From Dentipellis sp. KUC8613 (Eukaryota > Basidiomycota > Agaricomycetes > Russulales > Hericiaceae): 64,000 nucleotides of DNA. Location of the stretch: NCBI GenBank assembly GCA_002286715.1, contig NSJX01000019.1:1-64000 (forward strand). The letters are read 5' to 3'. The translations under genes and the position numbers were made by a program. Each line of letters starts with the position of its first letter. Position 1 is the stretch's first letter. The notes below the pieces were generated by a model. That model was not told where the DNA came from and did no database searches. It worked only from the letters and a program-made list of their open reading frames with translations. Shown here piece by piece: positions 48,321 through 59,775 of the stretch.

Positions 48321-50360
48321 CTACTGAAGATGCAACTTGAACAGACTGTAAAGCAAAATCGGAGAACAACACGCAGGGCACTGAGAAGACTCGATAACCG
48401 CATCCGTAATACACCTAGTGCAACGCGGTTAGCCGATGCAAGCGTCGCAGAAGGCCGAAACGTACTTGTTGCAGAAGATATGCCCGCACATGGTCGCCGT
48501 CACGTCTACGCATGGGTCCCGCCTGCAGGACCGGCAGTAGATGTGTGATACATACCTAGCACCACGCGTGTCCGCAGCATTCCGTGCAGCCGCCTCGCGC
48601 ATGTCTGATGCGGCGGCTCGTGGACGGGGCATTTGGCGGTGCCTCGGACTCGCTCTGGATTCGCTCCTCGGGACGCCTAGTGACATCCACGAGACTGGTC
48701 GATCTTTCGGAGTCCGCTCGCGCGAGCGAGAGATTTCTTCATGATCGGATCCGTCCATAACAGAGGAGACGCTGCGGGGTCTGTAAGACACGTGCGGCAC
48801 GGGGTGAGCTAGGGGTGACGGCTTCGGAGAAACCACGCGTTCGGTCTTCGTGAACAAGGGGCGCGCAGCTGGGTGGTCGTTGGTTGCATGAGATGGCGTG
48901 CTGCTTCTAGTTGAACTGCTCGTGGAAAAGGCCAAAGAGACGTTCAGTACCATGCATCGAAGATCCTATGTGTAAGACTAACCTCTTGGACGAATTGGGA
49001 GCAACAGATACGGTAAACGGTGACGATGTCCTTGGCGTGATCACGGTTGGCGCCCATGGTTCTGCTGGCACTGCAGCAGGCGGAGAGACAACGAAAGCAC
49101 TGATATTCTGCGCCTTGCTGATTGAAGCCTGAGGTGAAGGCGCTGAGGGCATGGAGCATCTCGGAATGATTTCCATGGGAGCTGTTTCATCAAGCTCGTC
49201 CTACAATTAACGGCATCAGATGAGCGTGCTGTAACAAATATCGCACCAAAACTGACCTTGACATTGGGACTACTGGCACTAGTCGCATCACCTTTCTCAT
49301 TCGGCGTGGGTGCCGAAGAATTGGATGGCACAATCTCCGCCAAAGACGAATTTATGCCGTCAGAAGAAGGCGAGCTAATCATCACAGGAGCAGAGCTTGA
49401 AGAGGTATTTGCCGACCCAGAGGACGAGCTCGCAGTCCAAGTCTGTACTTTGTCGTGTCACTCTTGCCCAAAACACAGAAGAATTGACGTACGCTACTAT
49501 CCGCGACTGGTCTGGAAGACTCTGCCGTCGCCGGGCGGCGACATCCTGGGGAGAAGACGACATGAAGTGTCCATTCGCTTGCAGAATAGAAGATGCGATC
49601 ACACGTCTTGCAATATTGCTCGTGGGCGGTCAATTGGTGCTGTAGGCGATGAAATCAGAGCCGTATGGTTGGAATTGCTTGACGAGCATCAAACCTCTTT
49701 CAAAGCGTCCTTCGTCGAGAAGTCCTTCCCACATAGTACACAATCGTGCAACTCGATTATTCGTACTGACGGCGGCGCAACAACCGGCGGCGGTGTGGAC
49801 GAAGAAGGCATTGACGATGTCGAAGGGGAAGGGGAAATCGATGCTGACGAAGAAGCTGCAGGCAATCTCGGAGAAGACGCTACAGCCAACTTCGATGAAG
49901 ACGCTGCAGGTAATGTTGAAGGAGTTGAAGCCACAGGCAACACCGGAACAGGACGAACAACCACAGGTTGTGGTGTATGGGATATATGGAAGGCAGCATT
50001 GTGCTAGACAGAAAAAGCATGATGATAAGTAATTCTCCACGAGGTACTCGCAGCAAAAAGCACTCACCACTGCTAAAGCGCCTGCATCCTGGAACCCAAG
50101 CTTGCAAATTGTGCAATTAGGATGCGCCTTCGAATCACGGTAGTGAGCCTTCCTGGCATCTTCGGAAGAATACGCTCGCTTGCAGGCCAAGCACCAATAA
50201 TAGTGCCTATACTGTTCAATGTGCTATCGGTAGCGAAAGTTTAGATTCATCATTTACTTGTAAAGGAACAAGCGACACTCACAACGGTCAAGGCCTTCTG
50301 TGTAGGATATGTCACGTCGCAGGAAGGACACTTGAAGATGGGAGCTGAAGTCGTCGACAT
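48321..50360 (-). CDS. C2H2-RING protein, array gene C
   Basis: Tandem duplicate of gene B with the same exon order. The start at 50360 reads MSTTSAPIFKCPSCDVTYPT. Fingers follow: YWCLACKRAYSSEDARKAHY with CTICKLGFQDAGAL; a Pro/Ser-rich exon ending HDCVLCGKDFSTKDALKEV; and QYCKTCDRIFYSASEWTLHV. After disordered exons the RING reads HIYCRSCRRDPCVDVTATM, CGHIFCN|K, intron, CITDAVIESSQCPACCSPIL and tail LYSLFKLHLQ. All eight RING ligands are present. Relative to B there is a short insertion (RNAADTRGARYVS) before the RING. Promoter and spacer blocks are shared with B. Function unknown; probable E3 ligase. Confidence 0.83.
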
Positions 50361-50994
50361 TGCGGTGGTCCCCGGTCAGCAGACGAGCTCGAAATAGTCG
50401 ACACAGGCGCTTGTGGACGGCGATATATACGCGCCTCCTCGTGCCTTCCGTGCGACGTAGCAGGCATATCCCTATTGAGTCGGTGACAGCACGCCCGGTC
50501 TAGGCCGTCTTGATCTGGATATGCGAAGACAGAAGATGGATACCTTGAGGCAGATGGGCGTTTGCCATCCCGTTTTCGCGAGGACGCTGGGCGGCATATG
50601 CGTATCGGACACGGAACCCCTTCCGAAGACTTCAGGCGCTTTACGACGCTCCCAAAGCCGGGTAGACGTACAAATGATAAGTGTTGATTCTACAGCTCGC
50701 GGGAGAAAAGATGAAGATGAAGTGTACAAAGTGAATTTAGAATAACGAATTTCTCAGTGTGAAGTCGCTTGTTTGTGCTTGTTAGGATCAAAGGCCATTG
50801 GCGTCTAACAAGTACCAACGCTCAACGTGTCTAGCAACGCGTACGGTCCCATCATAAATCAGAATCAGAGAGCCAACACACCAGTACTATTCGAACGTCA
50901 CTACAGCCATACTAGGTTGAGGGTACGCTAGTACTAAAATTCACTCTGACAAGTTCGTCATACAGCAGCATCATGCTTGCCATACCGTGACCAT
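50361..50994. other. Intergenic, gene C promoter and SUZ12 3' flank
   Basis: No exon is supported. A word near 50768-50800 (TTGTTTGTGCTTGTTAGGATC) has a diverged direct copy near 53308-53335 on the other side of the SUZ12-like gene. Confidence 0.5.
50423..50429 (-). promoter_or_regulatory. TATA box of array gene C
   Basis: TATATAT on the minus strand, about 63 bases before the start codon at 50360. Confidence 0.55.
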
Positions 50995-53159
50995 TCAAAA
51001 ACCTGTTTTGTATGAGGAGCTGAGAACAAAGCTGACTGTTAGTATTCGAGACCTTTTTGCCGACGGCAAACGCACCAAAAGCCAGACTTTGAGTCCATCC
51101 CTACCGACGGCTTGGTATATAATCCACAGGTTATCCTTGATGAAGTTCTCCACACCCTCGATATAGTTCGTGATGAATTTTTTTCTGCAGATAATCAATA
51201 GTCCTTAGATGTATAGAATGGAGAGACAATGTTAAAGATACGAACCGATGCAATGCAATCCATCGATTCCACACGGCACACATAACTTTATCCTCATCTC
51301 TCACGTCGTCGAGTTCGAAGATTTCATCCTCTCGTTCCCAGATAAGCCACTTCCCCGCTACTCCATGGTTCTCTATCTCGAGGGTGTCAACAAAATCCAG
51401 CAATCTCGGACCTGTCACAGGCTTGCAAGAATAGAGCAAAGTGGTGTTCCCGTGGACTATGGGCATGTAGGGATATCGTGCGGCGGGGCCGCCAGGTCGA
51501 GGCTCATCGTCTATGAAAGGACGCCGAGGGAACAGTTCGGATGGATGCGGTTCGTCTTCCTCGTCGGCTTTCGCTTCGAATTTGAGGCTTATGTGTGCTA
51601 CGGCCTGAGACGGCTCTGGAATAGGCGACTCTTCTCGGATAGTAATGTCGCGCATTGCTTCAATCTCGACCGCCATGATGTCGTCCTCCGTCCTCACGGG
51701 CGAAGGAACATCCCTGGATCGTCCATGAGTAATCAGCAGAACACACGAGTGATCCGCCATTGTCATACCTGAGCCCGACTTCGTCTTCAGACGAAGTCTC
51801 ATCTTCAGAAGAATCGGTCAGCTCGATCACCGGGTCATGCAGAAGGAGCTTAAGCTCCCAAGCCTTCCAATCCAAGGCTACTCAGCTGATATTAGAGGTC
51901 AAGAGACGAATCACCTACCCCGTCGAAGTTGTTCCACTCGACATCCACTTCTTCGTGATCCCACTTCAGGTGTGCATTCAGCGTGTCCTTAGTCGGGTAT
52001 GGCCCGGGAGATGGCCCGCAGAGAGGACAAAGCCAATCATTCATCGTCGTTTCATACTTGTCCTCCTTGAGGCCACCTGTCTCACGTTCTGTGATGACTC
52101 TGACTTCCCCGGGTGGCCCAGTCCGTCGGGTATCTATGCCTTCTCTGGTGCATCGCAACAGAAAGCCTTTATGCACATTTCGTGGGAGGTAGGGTAGCTG
52201 TTTGGTCTTCTCCATGATCGTCTGGTGCAGAGTGAGCCCTTCAAGTGCCGACAGCAGTTGCTTTGACGGACTATGGGGCCTCGGTGGCCCTGCAGCCTCG
52301 CTTTCGTCTGACGAGGAGTCTTCGCGAGAACTCGACTCGTCGGACTCATCAGTCTCGATGGCTAAGACGACGTCAATTTATGCGCACAGAGTGTATAAAA
52401 ATCGCGTACCTTGCTTCCGCTTCTTGGCCGTCTTGCTGGCGAGCTGATCGGGCGTGTCCTTGACTTTCCGCGCCGCCTTCCCGTACACCTTGCGACTGGC
52501 CCACGTTCAGCTTTCTATTACATGACAACATACAACACAATCGGTTTACCGTTGCGGCTGAGCCTCCCCAAGGCCGTCATCCAGCACAGGGTTTCTCCGG
52601 ACCAACGACAAATTCGGGCCGAAATAAGTCATCTCTTCGGGATCGGTGCTCTTGAAGGCGGGCTCGTTCCTGAGGGATCCAGTTCGCTGGAAAAGATTGT
52701 TAACAGCTCTGTTTCGGGACGTCGCGCTCCTTCCTGCAGATGATTCGGCGCGACCTGGCATGTAGAGAGGGGTCTCCGCCGTCTTGATAGCTCTAGGGAT
52801 GTCGGGGTGCGCAGCTTGTTGACGCTCGGGTTCCTGATGAGCAACGATCCCTACAGAGGGCTTCTCGTCAAGTATCAGCTGGCTGATCAGATGGTTACTC
52901 ACTTGCAGGTCCTCCTTGTCCGGCACTCTTGAAAGTCGATTAACGGCGATTACGGTGATAGAGATATATCTTTAAGTACCGGAAGACCCTGCATAGACAT
53001 CCTCATTGTCGCCCTATGAGGCCTTGGGGTTGCAAATCGCGCATCTTGCTCAACATTTGCACTGGCACGCCTTGTGTTTTTGCGAATGGCTAGTGGCGCA
53101 GCTACACCAGACTTTCGTGCAAAGACTTGTCTCTCGGGAGGGTTCTGCGGTGGGTCCAT
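50995..53159 (-). CDS. Suz12-like VEFS-box protein (Polycomb PRC2 subunit)
   Basis: Candidate core subunit of the Polycomb repressive complex 2, which methylates H3K27. The start at 53159 reads MDPPQNPPERQVFARKSG. The N-terminal half is diverged and polar. Acidic Ser-rich exons follow (ETDESDESSSREDSSSDESE). A C2H2 finger matches the Suz12 position: WLCPLCGPSPGPYPTKDTL with NAHLKWDH. A second acidic stretch (DSSEDETSSEDEVGLR) precedes the C-terminal VEFS box: LLDFVDTLEIENHGVAGKWL, IFELDDVRDEDKVMCAVWNR, WIALHRF, then VENFIKDNLWIIYQAVGRDG. Several introns separate these blocks. The exact C-terminus after KVWLLV is uncertain because a GTGCGT donor occurs there; the frame simply runs to 50995. 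The finger-plus-VEFS order makes the family call good. Divergent from the DAO gene. Confidence 0.82.
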
Positions 53160-53626
53160 GATGATCTAGCGTGTGGCAGAACAAGATGTCGCGTTCCCTA
53201 CGCGCGAGGCCGAATTGAATTGAGCAATGTAATGCAAACCTCGATCAAAGTAAGAAACAAAAGGTCATAGCCGCACTTACGAGATAATTCGAAGGCGTAG
53301 TACATTGTTTGTTCGTGTTAGGATCGGAGGCTATCGCCCTCTGATCAAGTCCCACCAGATCTCGATCATCTCTCGCTCGTGCCGCAACAACCGCGGTCAA
53401 TTATCGGAGGCAATTCATTACTTCTGAAGTGCTCGAAAGCCGGTAAGCACCAAAATAATACCGAAAATACCATGCCGCGCGATTTCCAGGATTGTCACAA
53501 TATTAATATGAGCTCTCATCTGGTCTGAGGCCCGATGACTGCCTCCGAATTTGTTGTCCGTCCTGAATGAGGAGAAATGAAGCTGAAGCAAATACTGCAG
53601 GCTGCATCTCATCTGGATACCAAAGT
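53160..53626. other. Divergent promoter SUZ12-like / DAO
   Basis: 467 bases between two outward-facing start codons with no exon. It contains the second copy of the TTGTTTG...TTAGGATC word near 53308-53335. Confidence 0.5.
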
Positions 53627-55170
53627 ATGTCGCAACCAGAACAGCAGGATAAGCACGTCGTTGTGCTCGGTGCCGGTACGTCGACCATGAAGGCGCAGCG
53701 GAAGGTGCACAGTGCATCGTGGATTGACCGTTTCATACAGGCGTTGTTGGCCTCACCACCGCACTTAAAATCCAAGAGGAGGAAGGGTACACTGTGACTA
53801 TCGTCGCGGAAACACTCCCGACGGATCCCAAATCGATTAAATACACGAGTCATTGGGCCGTCAGTCCAACCTATGCAATCCCCGAGCGCGCTTCTCATTC
53901 TGATTTCCCTTCGCGCAGGGTGCCCACCATGTTTCTATGCCGTCTGAGAGTGACCCTCGCAAAGCCGGTTTGTCGCTTTCGTGAGACTCACTCCATTCGG
54001 ACCCTTGACTCGAATCCGCGCAGATCTGGAGAAGGAGACGTTCAAAGTCATGTGGGATCTATCAGCTCCAGGGAGCGAGGCCGAAGGGTGCTTCCTCCGC
54101 GCACCACAGACGGAGTACAATATCGTGGAGGATAAGACCCCTGACTACCTGACATTCATGCCGGATGTAAGCATCACGGCCCACCTTCTCTAACCCACTC
54201 TGCCTCACCTAGACCACGACCCTCGCAGTTCAAACGCCTGCCATCCGAGTCTTTCGCGTCCGTTCCAGGCGCGCTGTCCGCCACGACCTTCACAACGGTC
54301 AACATCAACACGCCGGTCTACCTCCCGTGGCTGCTGTCGCGCTTCCTCGCACGCGGGGGCACGATCATCCGCGGCTCCGTGCAGCACGTATCCCAGATCC
54401 TCGAAGGCGGTACGCGCATCTTCACGCCATCGCGGCGTGCGAGCCAGCAGGTCGACGCGCTCGTGGTATGTGCCGGCCTCGGCGCGCGCACGCTTGGCGG
54501 GGTCGAGGACAAGGACGTGCATCCTGTCCGCGGGCAGACTGTCATCCTGCGTGCCCCGTGGATCAGGTTCGGTCGATCGGTCGTGGGGGAGAGCGGCTCC
54601 GTTACTTACATTATTCCGAGGCGAAGCGGGGATGTGAGCAGCGTGGTTCGTCCATCGTGTCGGATACAGCTCAATGTGCGTGGCTTTCTAGGTCATTGTC
54701 GGTGGCACGCGTGTCGCGAACGACTGGTATGCATCCGCTTCTGGTTGAATGATTACCTCGATAACCTTGTCTGCCTTGAAAAGGTACCCCGTACCCCGCC
54801 CTGAGACCGCCGAGGATATCCTTCGGAGGGGTCTGGCTGTCTGCCCAGAACTTGCGTCACCGGAAGTGCGCGCGGTTCGGAGCCCCACTGTGGAGGACCT
54901 GCAGGCTCTCATCGTTGAGGAGGGCTGTGGTTTCCGACCTGCAAGGACTGGCGGTATTCGTCTGGAAACAGAACTGTTCGACGTACCTGGAAGCCAAGGG
55001 CGTAAGGTGCCCGTTATCTACAACTACGGGTGAGTTGCAGAGTGCCTCTGACATATAGACTTCTGAAGCGAGGCATGTCGGACAGCCATGGAGGGTACGG
55101 GTTCCAGGCTTCGTGGGGCTCCGCCAACGTCGCACTTGAGCTGCTTAAACAAGCGGTGGAGAGAAAGTAA
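53627..55170 (+). CDS. D-amino-acid oxidase
   Basis: FAD enzyme that oxidises D-amino acids (or D-aspartate) to keto acids, ammonia and hydrogen peroxide. The start at 53627 reads MSQPEQQDKHVVVLGAG. The FAD-binding Gly-rich loop is split by the first intron (GAG|VVGLTTALKIQEEEGY). The next exons carry YTSHWA|GAHHVSMPSESD, FMPD and FKRLPSE. Then come NINTPVYLPWLLSRFLARGG and VDALVVCAGLGARTLGGVED, followed by VHPVRGQTVILRAPW, which is the second flavin-contacting block, then VIVGGTRVANDWY. The C-terminus HGGYGFQASWGSANVALELL is the family's nucleotide-binding end. The last residues are AVERK, so the usual peroxisomal -SKL signal is absent and location is uncertain. About eight exons, all with plausible borders. 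Convergent with the Nudix gene, ending 96 bases before its stop. Confidence 0.93.
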
Positions 55171-55266
55171 TGGAATACGGTATTTGCAAGCAAGAGGACA
55201 TCTAGGTTGGGGATATTAAAGACGACTACATTTAAGAATGTGGAAGGCCTCTCTTTAGTGTATCAT

Positions 55267-56151
55267 TTAGATATCAGTCGATGGGGGTACGCCGAACCAC
55301 CACCGTTCGAGTTTGAATACTCCATCTACTTCCTTGAAATCGGTACGACCGACGAAATGCGTCTTCGACAGAAGCAAAGGCAACCAAAGGTAATCAGAGT
55401 CCCACATGCTCTCATAAGGAATGGGAGGGAGGTTGTTGTCAATCGCTTTCTCAATCACGGAAGCAACCGCCGCTTTGGCGGTTTCGCTGCTGGCTGAAAT
55501 CGAGAACCACACGGGGCGCATTTCGTCCGTCCTTTCGGGCGAGGAACACAATCAAAATGCACCACACATAATTAGTCAGTGACTTACTCGGCGAGAGTGC
55601 CACTGTACTCTTCGGCGCGATAAATCTCGATTTGAAAAGCCCAATCCGGCCCACCTTCGGTTACGAAGAGGAAGGTGCCAGAGTGTTCAAGAGGAGCCTC
55701 TATGCCTGCTTCCTCCTGCAGCAGCCTTGTCATTGAGGTGACAGACAGAGATTGTAGAACGAACCTCCAATTCTCGTGCAGCGGCTTGGTCTGGTGTCTC
55801 GCCAGGTTCAACCTTCCCACCGAATCCGTTGTATCTGGAGTCGAAGTCACCAAAATAAGCCCATAGCTTGATCATCATCACATGTTATAACTCACTTGCC
55901 AACACCAAATCCCCGTTTCTTGTAACCTAGCAACAGCTGGAGACGACACGTCCGGGAAGTTATCCAACTGTGCCCGTGCCACCTCCAAACAAGTCATTTC
56001 TTGCACAAATTCGACTGACCTTGTTGCCATGGATGATGAAAGCATTCGTGTACAACCGCTTGGTTTTATAGGGTAGCCACTTGTCATCACCACCTCGGGT
56101 TACTTCAGTAAATTCGCCATCGATGCCTGGAGGACCTGATGTCGAGAGCAT
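55267..56151 (-). CDS. MTH1-like Nudix hydrolase (oxidised purine dNTPase)
   Basis: Predicted to remove 8-oxo-dGTP and similar damaged nucleotides from the pool. The start at 56151 (MLSTSGPPGIDGEFTEVTRG) is chosen because the exon then reads LYTNAFIIHGNK, the usual first strand of the fold. Next exons carry LLLGYKKRGFGVGK and YNGFGGKVEPGETPDQAAAR, with the Nudix box (Gx5Ex7REx2EExG) completed across an intron as ELE|EEAGIEA. Later exons encode FLFVTEGGPDWAFQIEIYRA, ETDEMRPVWF, PYESMWDSDYLWLPLLL and a C-terminal strand FKLERWWFGV. The NGFGGKVE and DEMRP blocks point to the MTH1/NUDT1 group. Divergent from BUR1 with only 267 bases between start codons. Confidence 0.93.
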
Positions 56152-56418
56152 GATTAAGGGCCTAAGACTTTCTCGAAGGAGTCCAATTGCAAGTTCGCCG
56201 GTGCTGCGCGAAAGCAAAAGGCAGTGATTACTAATCAACAGTTATCCCAAAATGGACACCATGAGCACCGCTACTTTACCTTCTCCCCTTCCACTTGTTC
56301 TCTTTGCTCCTCTCCATTTCATTTGTACCACAGGCAAGTCAAGCTTTTCGCTTCAGTCTGCTCAACTGAATCTGCAATATATGTGCTGAGCGTTCTTCTT
56401 AGGCGTAGATATCGCTAG
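56152..56418. promoter_or_regulatory. Divergent promoter MTH1-like / BUR1
   Basis: Short 267-base region that must serve both genes. It is CT-rich on the plus strand near 56275-56340. No clear TATA is seen. Confidence 0.45.
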
Positions 56419-59400
56419 GTGTCTCGGGACGCCATGGTGCACGGTTCCATGAAGCGCATGGCTTCAAAGTCGCCAGAGAGGATACGGCAGAAAAGGAGGG
56501 TTTCGTCTTCGCCAGAGGAGGGAGAGGTCGACGATGGGCCGTCACTTCCGAGCCCGAGAAGGCGCAGCCCATCGCCACCCGCGGTGGCCACGACATATCC
56601 CAGCAAGGTCAAGTTTCCGTTCAAGAAGAAGCCCACGCTAGACGAGCCAAAGGCGAAGATAGATAGTGCAAAGGTGTTGAGTGGACCCAGCGCATATGAG
56701 AGGCCAGAGGCAGAGGAGAGGAGGTATGCACAGAACGATAGGTCCAGGGGGGCTCCTCTCAGGGACATGCGGGGTCGGCCGGTGGCAGACCACTGGGAGC
56801 CGTCGACCAGCTCGCGGTGGGATGACAGGGCGGAGAGCAGGGAAAGAGATACACGAAAACCGCGCGACCGAGAGCGGAATGGTCGGGACTACGATGACCG
56901 CCCAAGCTACGAGCGGGATTACGAGCGGGATGGCGGGCGCGAGTACGAACGGCGAGGAGACAGGAGCCCAGTTTCGTCGACCAGCTCTCGGAATCGTCGG
57001 TACGATGACCGCGAGAGAGACAGGTCCCGCAAACGCTCGCCGTCACCTGCCTCTCCCGACCGCCGCTCCTACACCTCCAGCTCCTCTTCTACTTCGCACA
57101 AGGGCAAGCACAGACTTCCACCAGCGCGCCTCCCCAGACTTTCTCCTTCCCCACCCCGAGACTACCTGCGCGATCGCGAGCGTGAACGCTCGTACCCCTC
57201 CAACACCTTTGACGACGACCGCTACTCGCGCAACGCCGATCCATACAACAACTGGGCCGACCGGGACTCGTACGCACACTACCACCGCTCGCCGCTCGAA
57301 GATCTAGACAGCGACCGCAACCGGCGCGGCTACTCCCCGCCGTCCTCGTACCGGGACCGCGAGCGCCCAGGTCGCCGTGATGGATATGAGCCACCGTCAC
57401 GCCGCCCCAATTACGACTACCGGCCGGTCTCCCCCAGGGCATCGTCGCTTCCGCGACGGCCTCCGGACGCGGCGCCGCATGAACGTGCCGGCCCTTACAC
57501 GCCCCCGCCTCCCACTTCGCCGCCTCCCCCACCACCACCGTCAGACGCGCCCGGGAACGACATGCTACCCCCGCGGCGCACTGCTGTGTCGATCGCGCTG
57601 CCGAAGAAACCACCAGCACCGAAGACCTTGCATTCGCCCACTCCTTTGGATCTTCCGCGTCCCGGCACCAAGGCGCAGGATCGGGAGCGCGAAGAGGGAG
57701 AAACGGACCCGGACCAGGAGGCAAAACCGGAGGCGAGAGAGAAACCCAGGGCAGAGCCGCAGGTGACGGTGAGGCGGAGGAAGCGGGAGCCGGTGCACAG
57801 GACGCGCGAGGAGGAGCAGAAGGCCTACGGCCGGCAGTTCATTGGGTGCGGGCGCCAGGAGGACTACGACGCGACCACGAAGCTCGGTGAGGGCACATTC
57901 GGCGAGGTCCACAAGGCCGTCCATCGGCGCACGAACACGGCCGTCGCGCTCAAGCGCATTCTTATGCATAATGAGAAGGAGGGAATGCCCGTCACCGCGC
58001 TGCGGGAGATCAAGATCCTCAAGGCGCTCAATCATCCCAATATCGTGGAGTTGCTCGATATGTTCGTTGTGCGAAGTGAGTGCGTCTTTTTTCTCGTAGG
58101 CCGCTGATGCTGATTATGAGCAGGTAAGGGTAAGGATTCGCCGTTGTCCGTGTACATGGTGTTCCCGTATATGGATCACGACCTCGCCGGCCTGCTGGAG
58201 AACGAGCGCGTCAAGTTGTCGTTCAGCCAGATTAAGCTATACATGAAGCAGCTGCTCGAAGGAACAGAGTATATGCATCGGGTGAGTCCATCGTTTCGTC
58301 TTTATCAAACGGACACTCACACTGCATCTATCTCAGAATCACATCCTACACCGCGACATGAAGGCGGCGAACTTGCTCATCTCGAACAACGGTTCCCTTC
58401 GCATCGCTGACTTTGGTCTGGCGCGCTCGTACGATCCATGCTCGGTCAGCTTCAGCGAGTCAGCCAGCGATTCGCGCGCCAAGTCGAGAAAGTACACGAA
58501 CTGCGTTGTTACGCGGTGGTACCGGCCGCCCGAGCTGCTGCTCGGGGCGAGGCATTATGGCGGAGAGATCGACCTGTGGGGCGTTGGGTACGCGCACCTT
58601 CAATTACGTTTTGTGCCTTGCCGGTATTCATCTCGCTTGTTAGATGTGTGTTGGGCGAGATGTTCCTTCGCCGTCCTATTCTGCCAGGCACATCAGATCT
58701 CGACCAGCTCGAGAAGATCTGGCAGATGTGTGGCACGCCGAACCAGCATTCGTGGCCGAACTTCGATATGCTGCCGGGGTGCGAGGGCATCAAACATCAT
58801 AACCAATACTCGAAGAAGCTCAAGTCTATCTTCGACTCGTAAGCGTCTCTAGCCTGTCTCGTCGAGCTCTGACCCAAGTCCCTTCAGATTTGGCACGGAG
58901 TCCTGCGATCTAATTGACAAGCTTTTGACTTGCAATCCAAGACAGAGGATCACGGCGTCGGATGCTCTCGACCACGATTACTTCTGGACAGAACCGCTCC
59001 CCGCCGACCCCAGAACGTATGTTGACACTTTACTTATTTGCACACTATCTCTCACAGCTTTTCCAGCCTTCCTTCTTACGAAGCATCTCACGAGTTCGAC
59101 AAACGTGGACGGCGGCACCATCCTGCGGCCGCCCACCAACTGCCAATCGCACGACCTCAAGATGGCTATCGACCAATGCCGCCTCCCATGGGCCAGAATG
59201 CGCCCCCGTACTTCAATAGCCGCGGGCCACCGCCCACGCGGGAAAGCTTCCGCGCACCGCCGTCCATGGCGCCCAACTTCCCTCCCAACATGCCGCCCAA
59301 CCCCAATCTTCCCCCACAACCCTACCCCTATGGATATCCCCCGCCTCCCCACGGTCCCCCAATGCATGGCGCGCCACCCCATGGCCCTCCTATGCATGGA

Positions 59401-59775
59401 CATCCGCCCCATGGCCCCCAACCTCCCCATGGCTATCCGCCGTACCCTAGCTACCCACCCCCAAATCCACACGAGTACAACAGAATGCACTATGGGCCGC
59501 CCGGACCGGGCCCGTCTTACCCTCCTCCCCAGCAGCATCCCTATCCAGGCCCGAATGGTCCGTGGGACGCACGGGAACCACCGAAAGGCCTTCCACCTCG
59601 TCCTGCGCATCTGCCTCCGCGACCGCCTGCTCCTATGGGTCGAGGCGGCAGTACTGGTGGTGGAAGTAGTGGCGGCTTCAGTCGCGAACGGCAAGGCGGA
59701 AGCCGTCGGCCACCACAGTCGAATGGTGGACCTCCTCCCAGTGGACCGCCGAATGGTGGCCTCAATTACGGATAG
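56419..59775 (+). CDS. BUR1/CDK9-like kinase with RS-rich N-terminal extension
   Basis: Cyclin-dependent kinase predicted to phosphorylate RNA polymerase II and elongation factors. Six exons (56419-58075, 58124-58281, 58337-58587, 58644-58838, 58888-59016, 59067-59775) give 1032 residues. Residues 1-470 are Arg/Ser/Asp/Tyr-rich with many RDRE and SPSP words and a poly-Pro run. The kinase domain starts near 478: [16 protein letters not shown], cyclin-contact helix [37 protein letters not shown] and T-loop [38 protein letters not shown] with SHEFDKR after the kinase domain is the fungal Bur1/Cdk9 signature. The tail is Pro/Gly/His-rich. An RS-rich head of this size is more usual for CDK12/13. 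The helix reads GMPV rather than the common GFPI. Confidence 0.93.
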
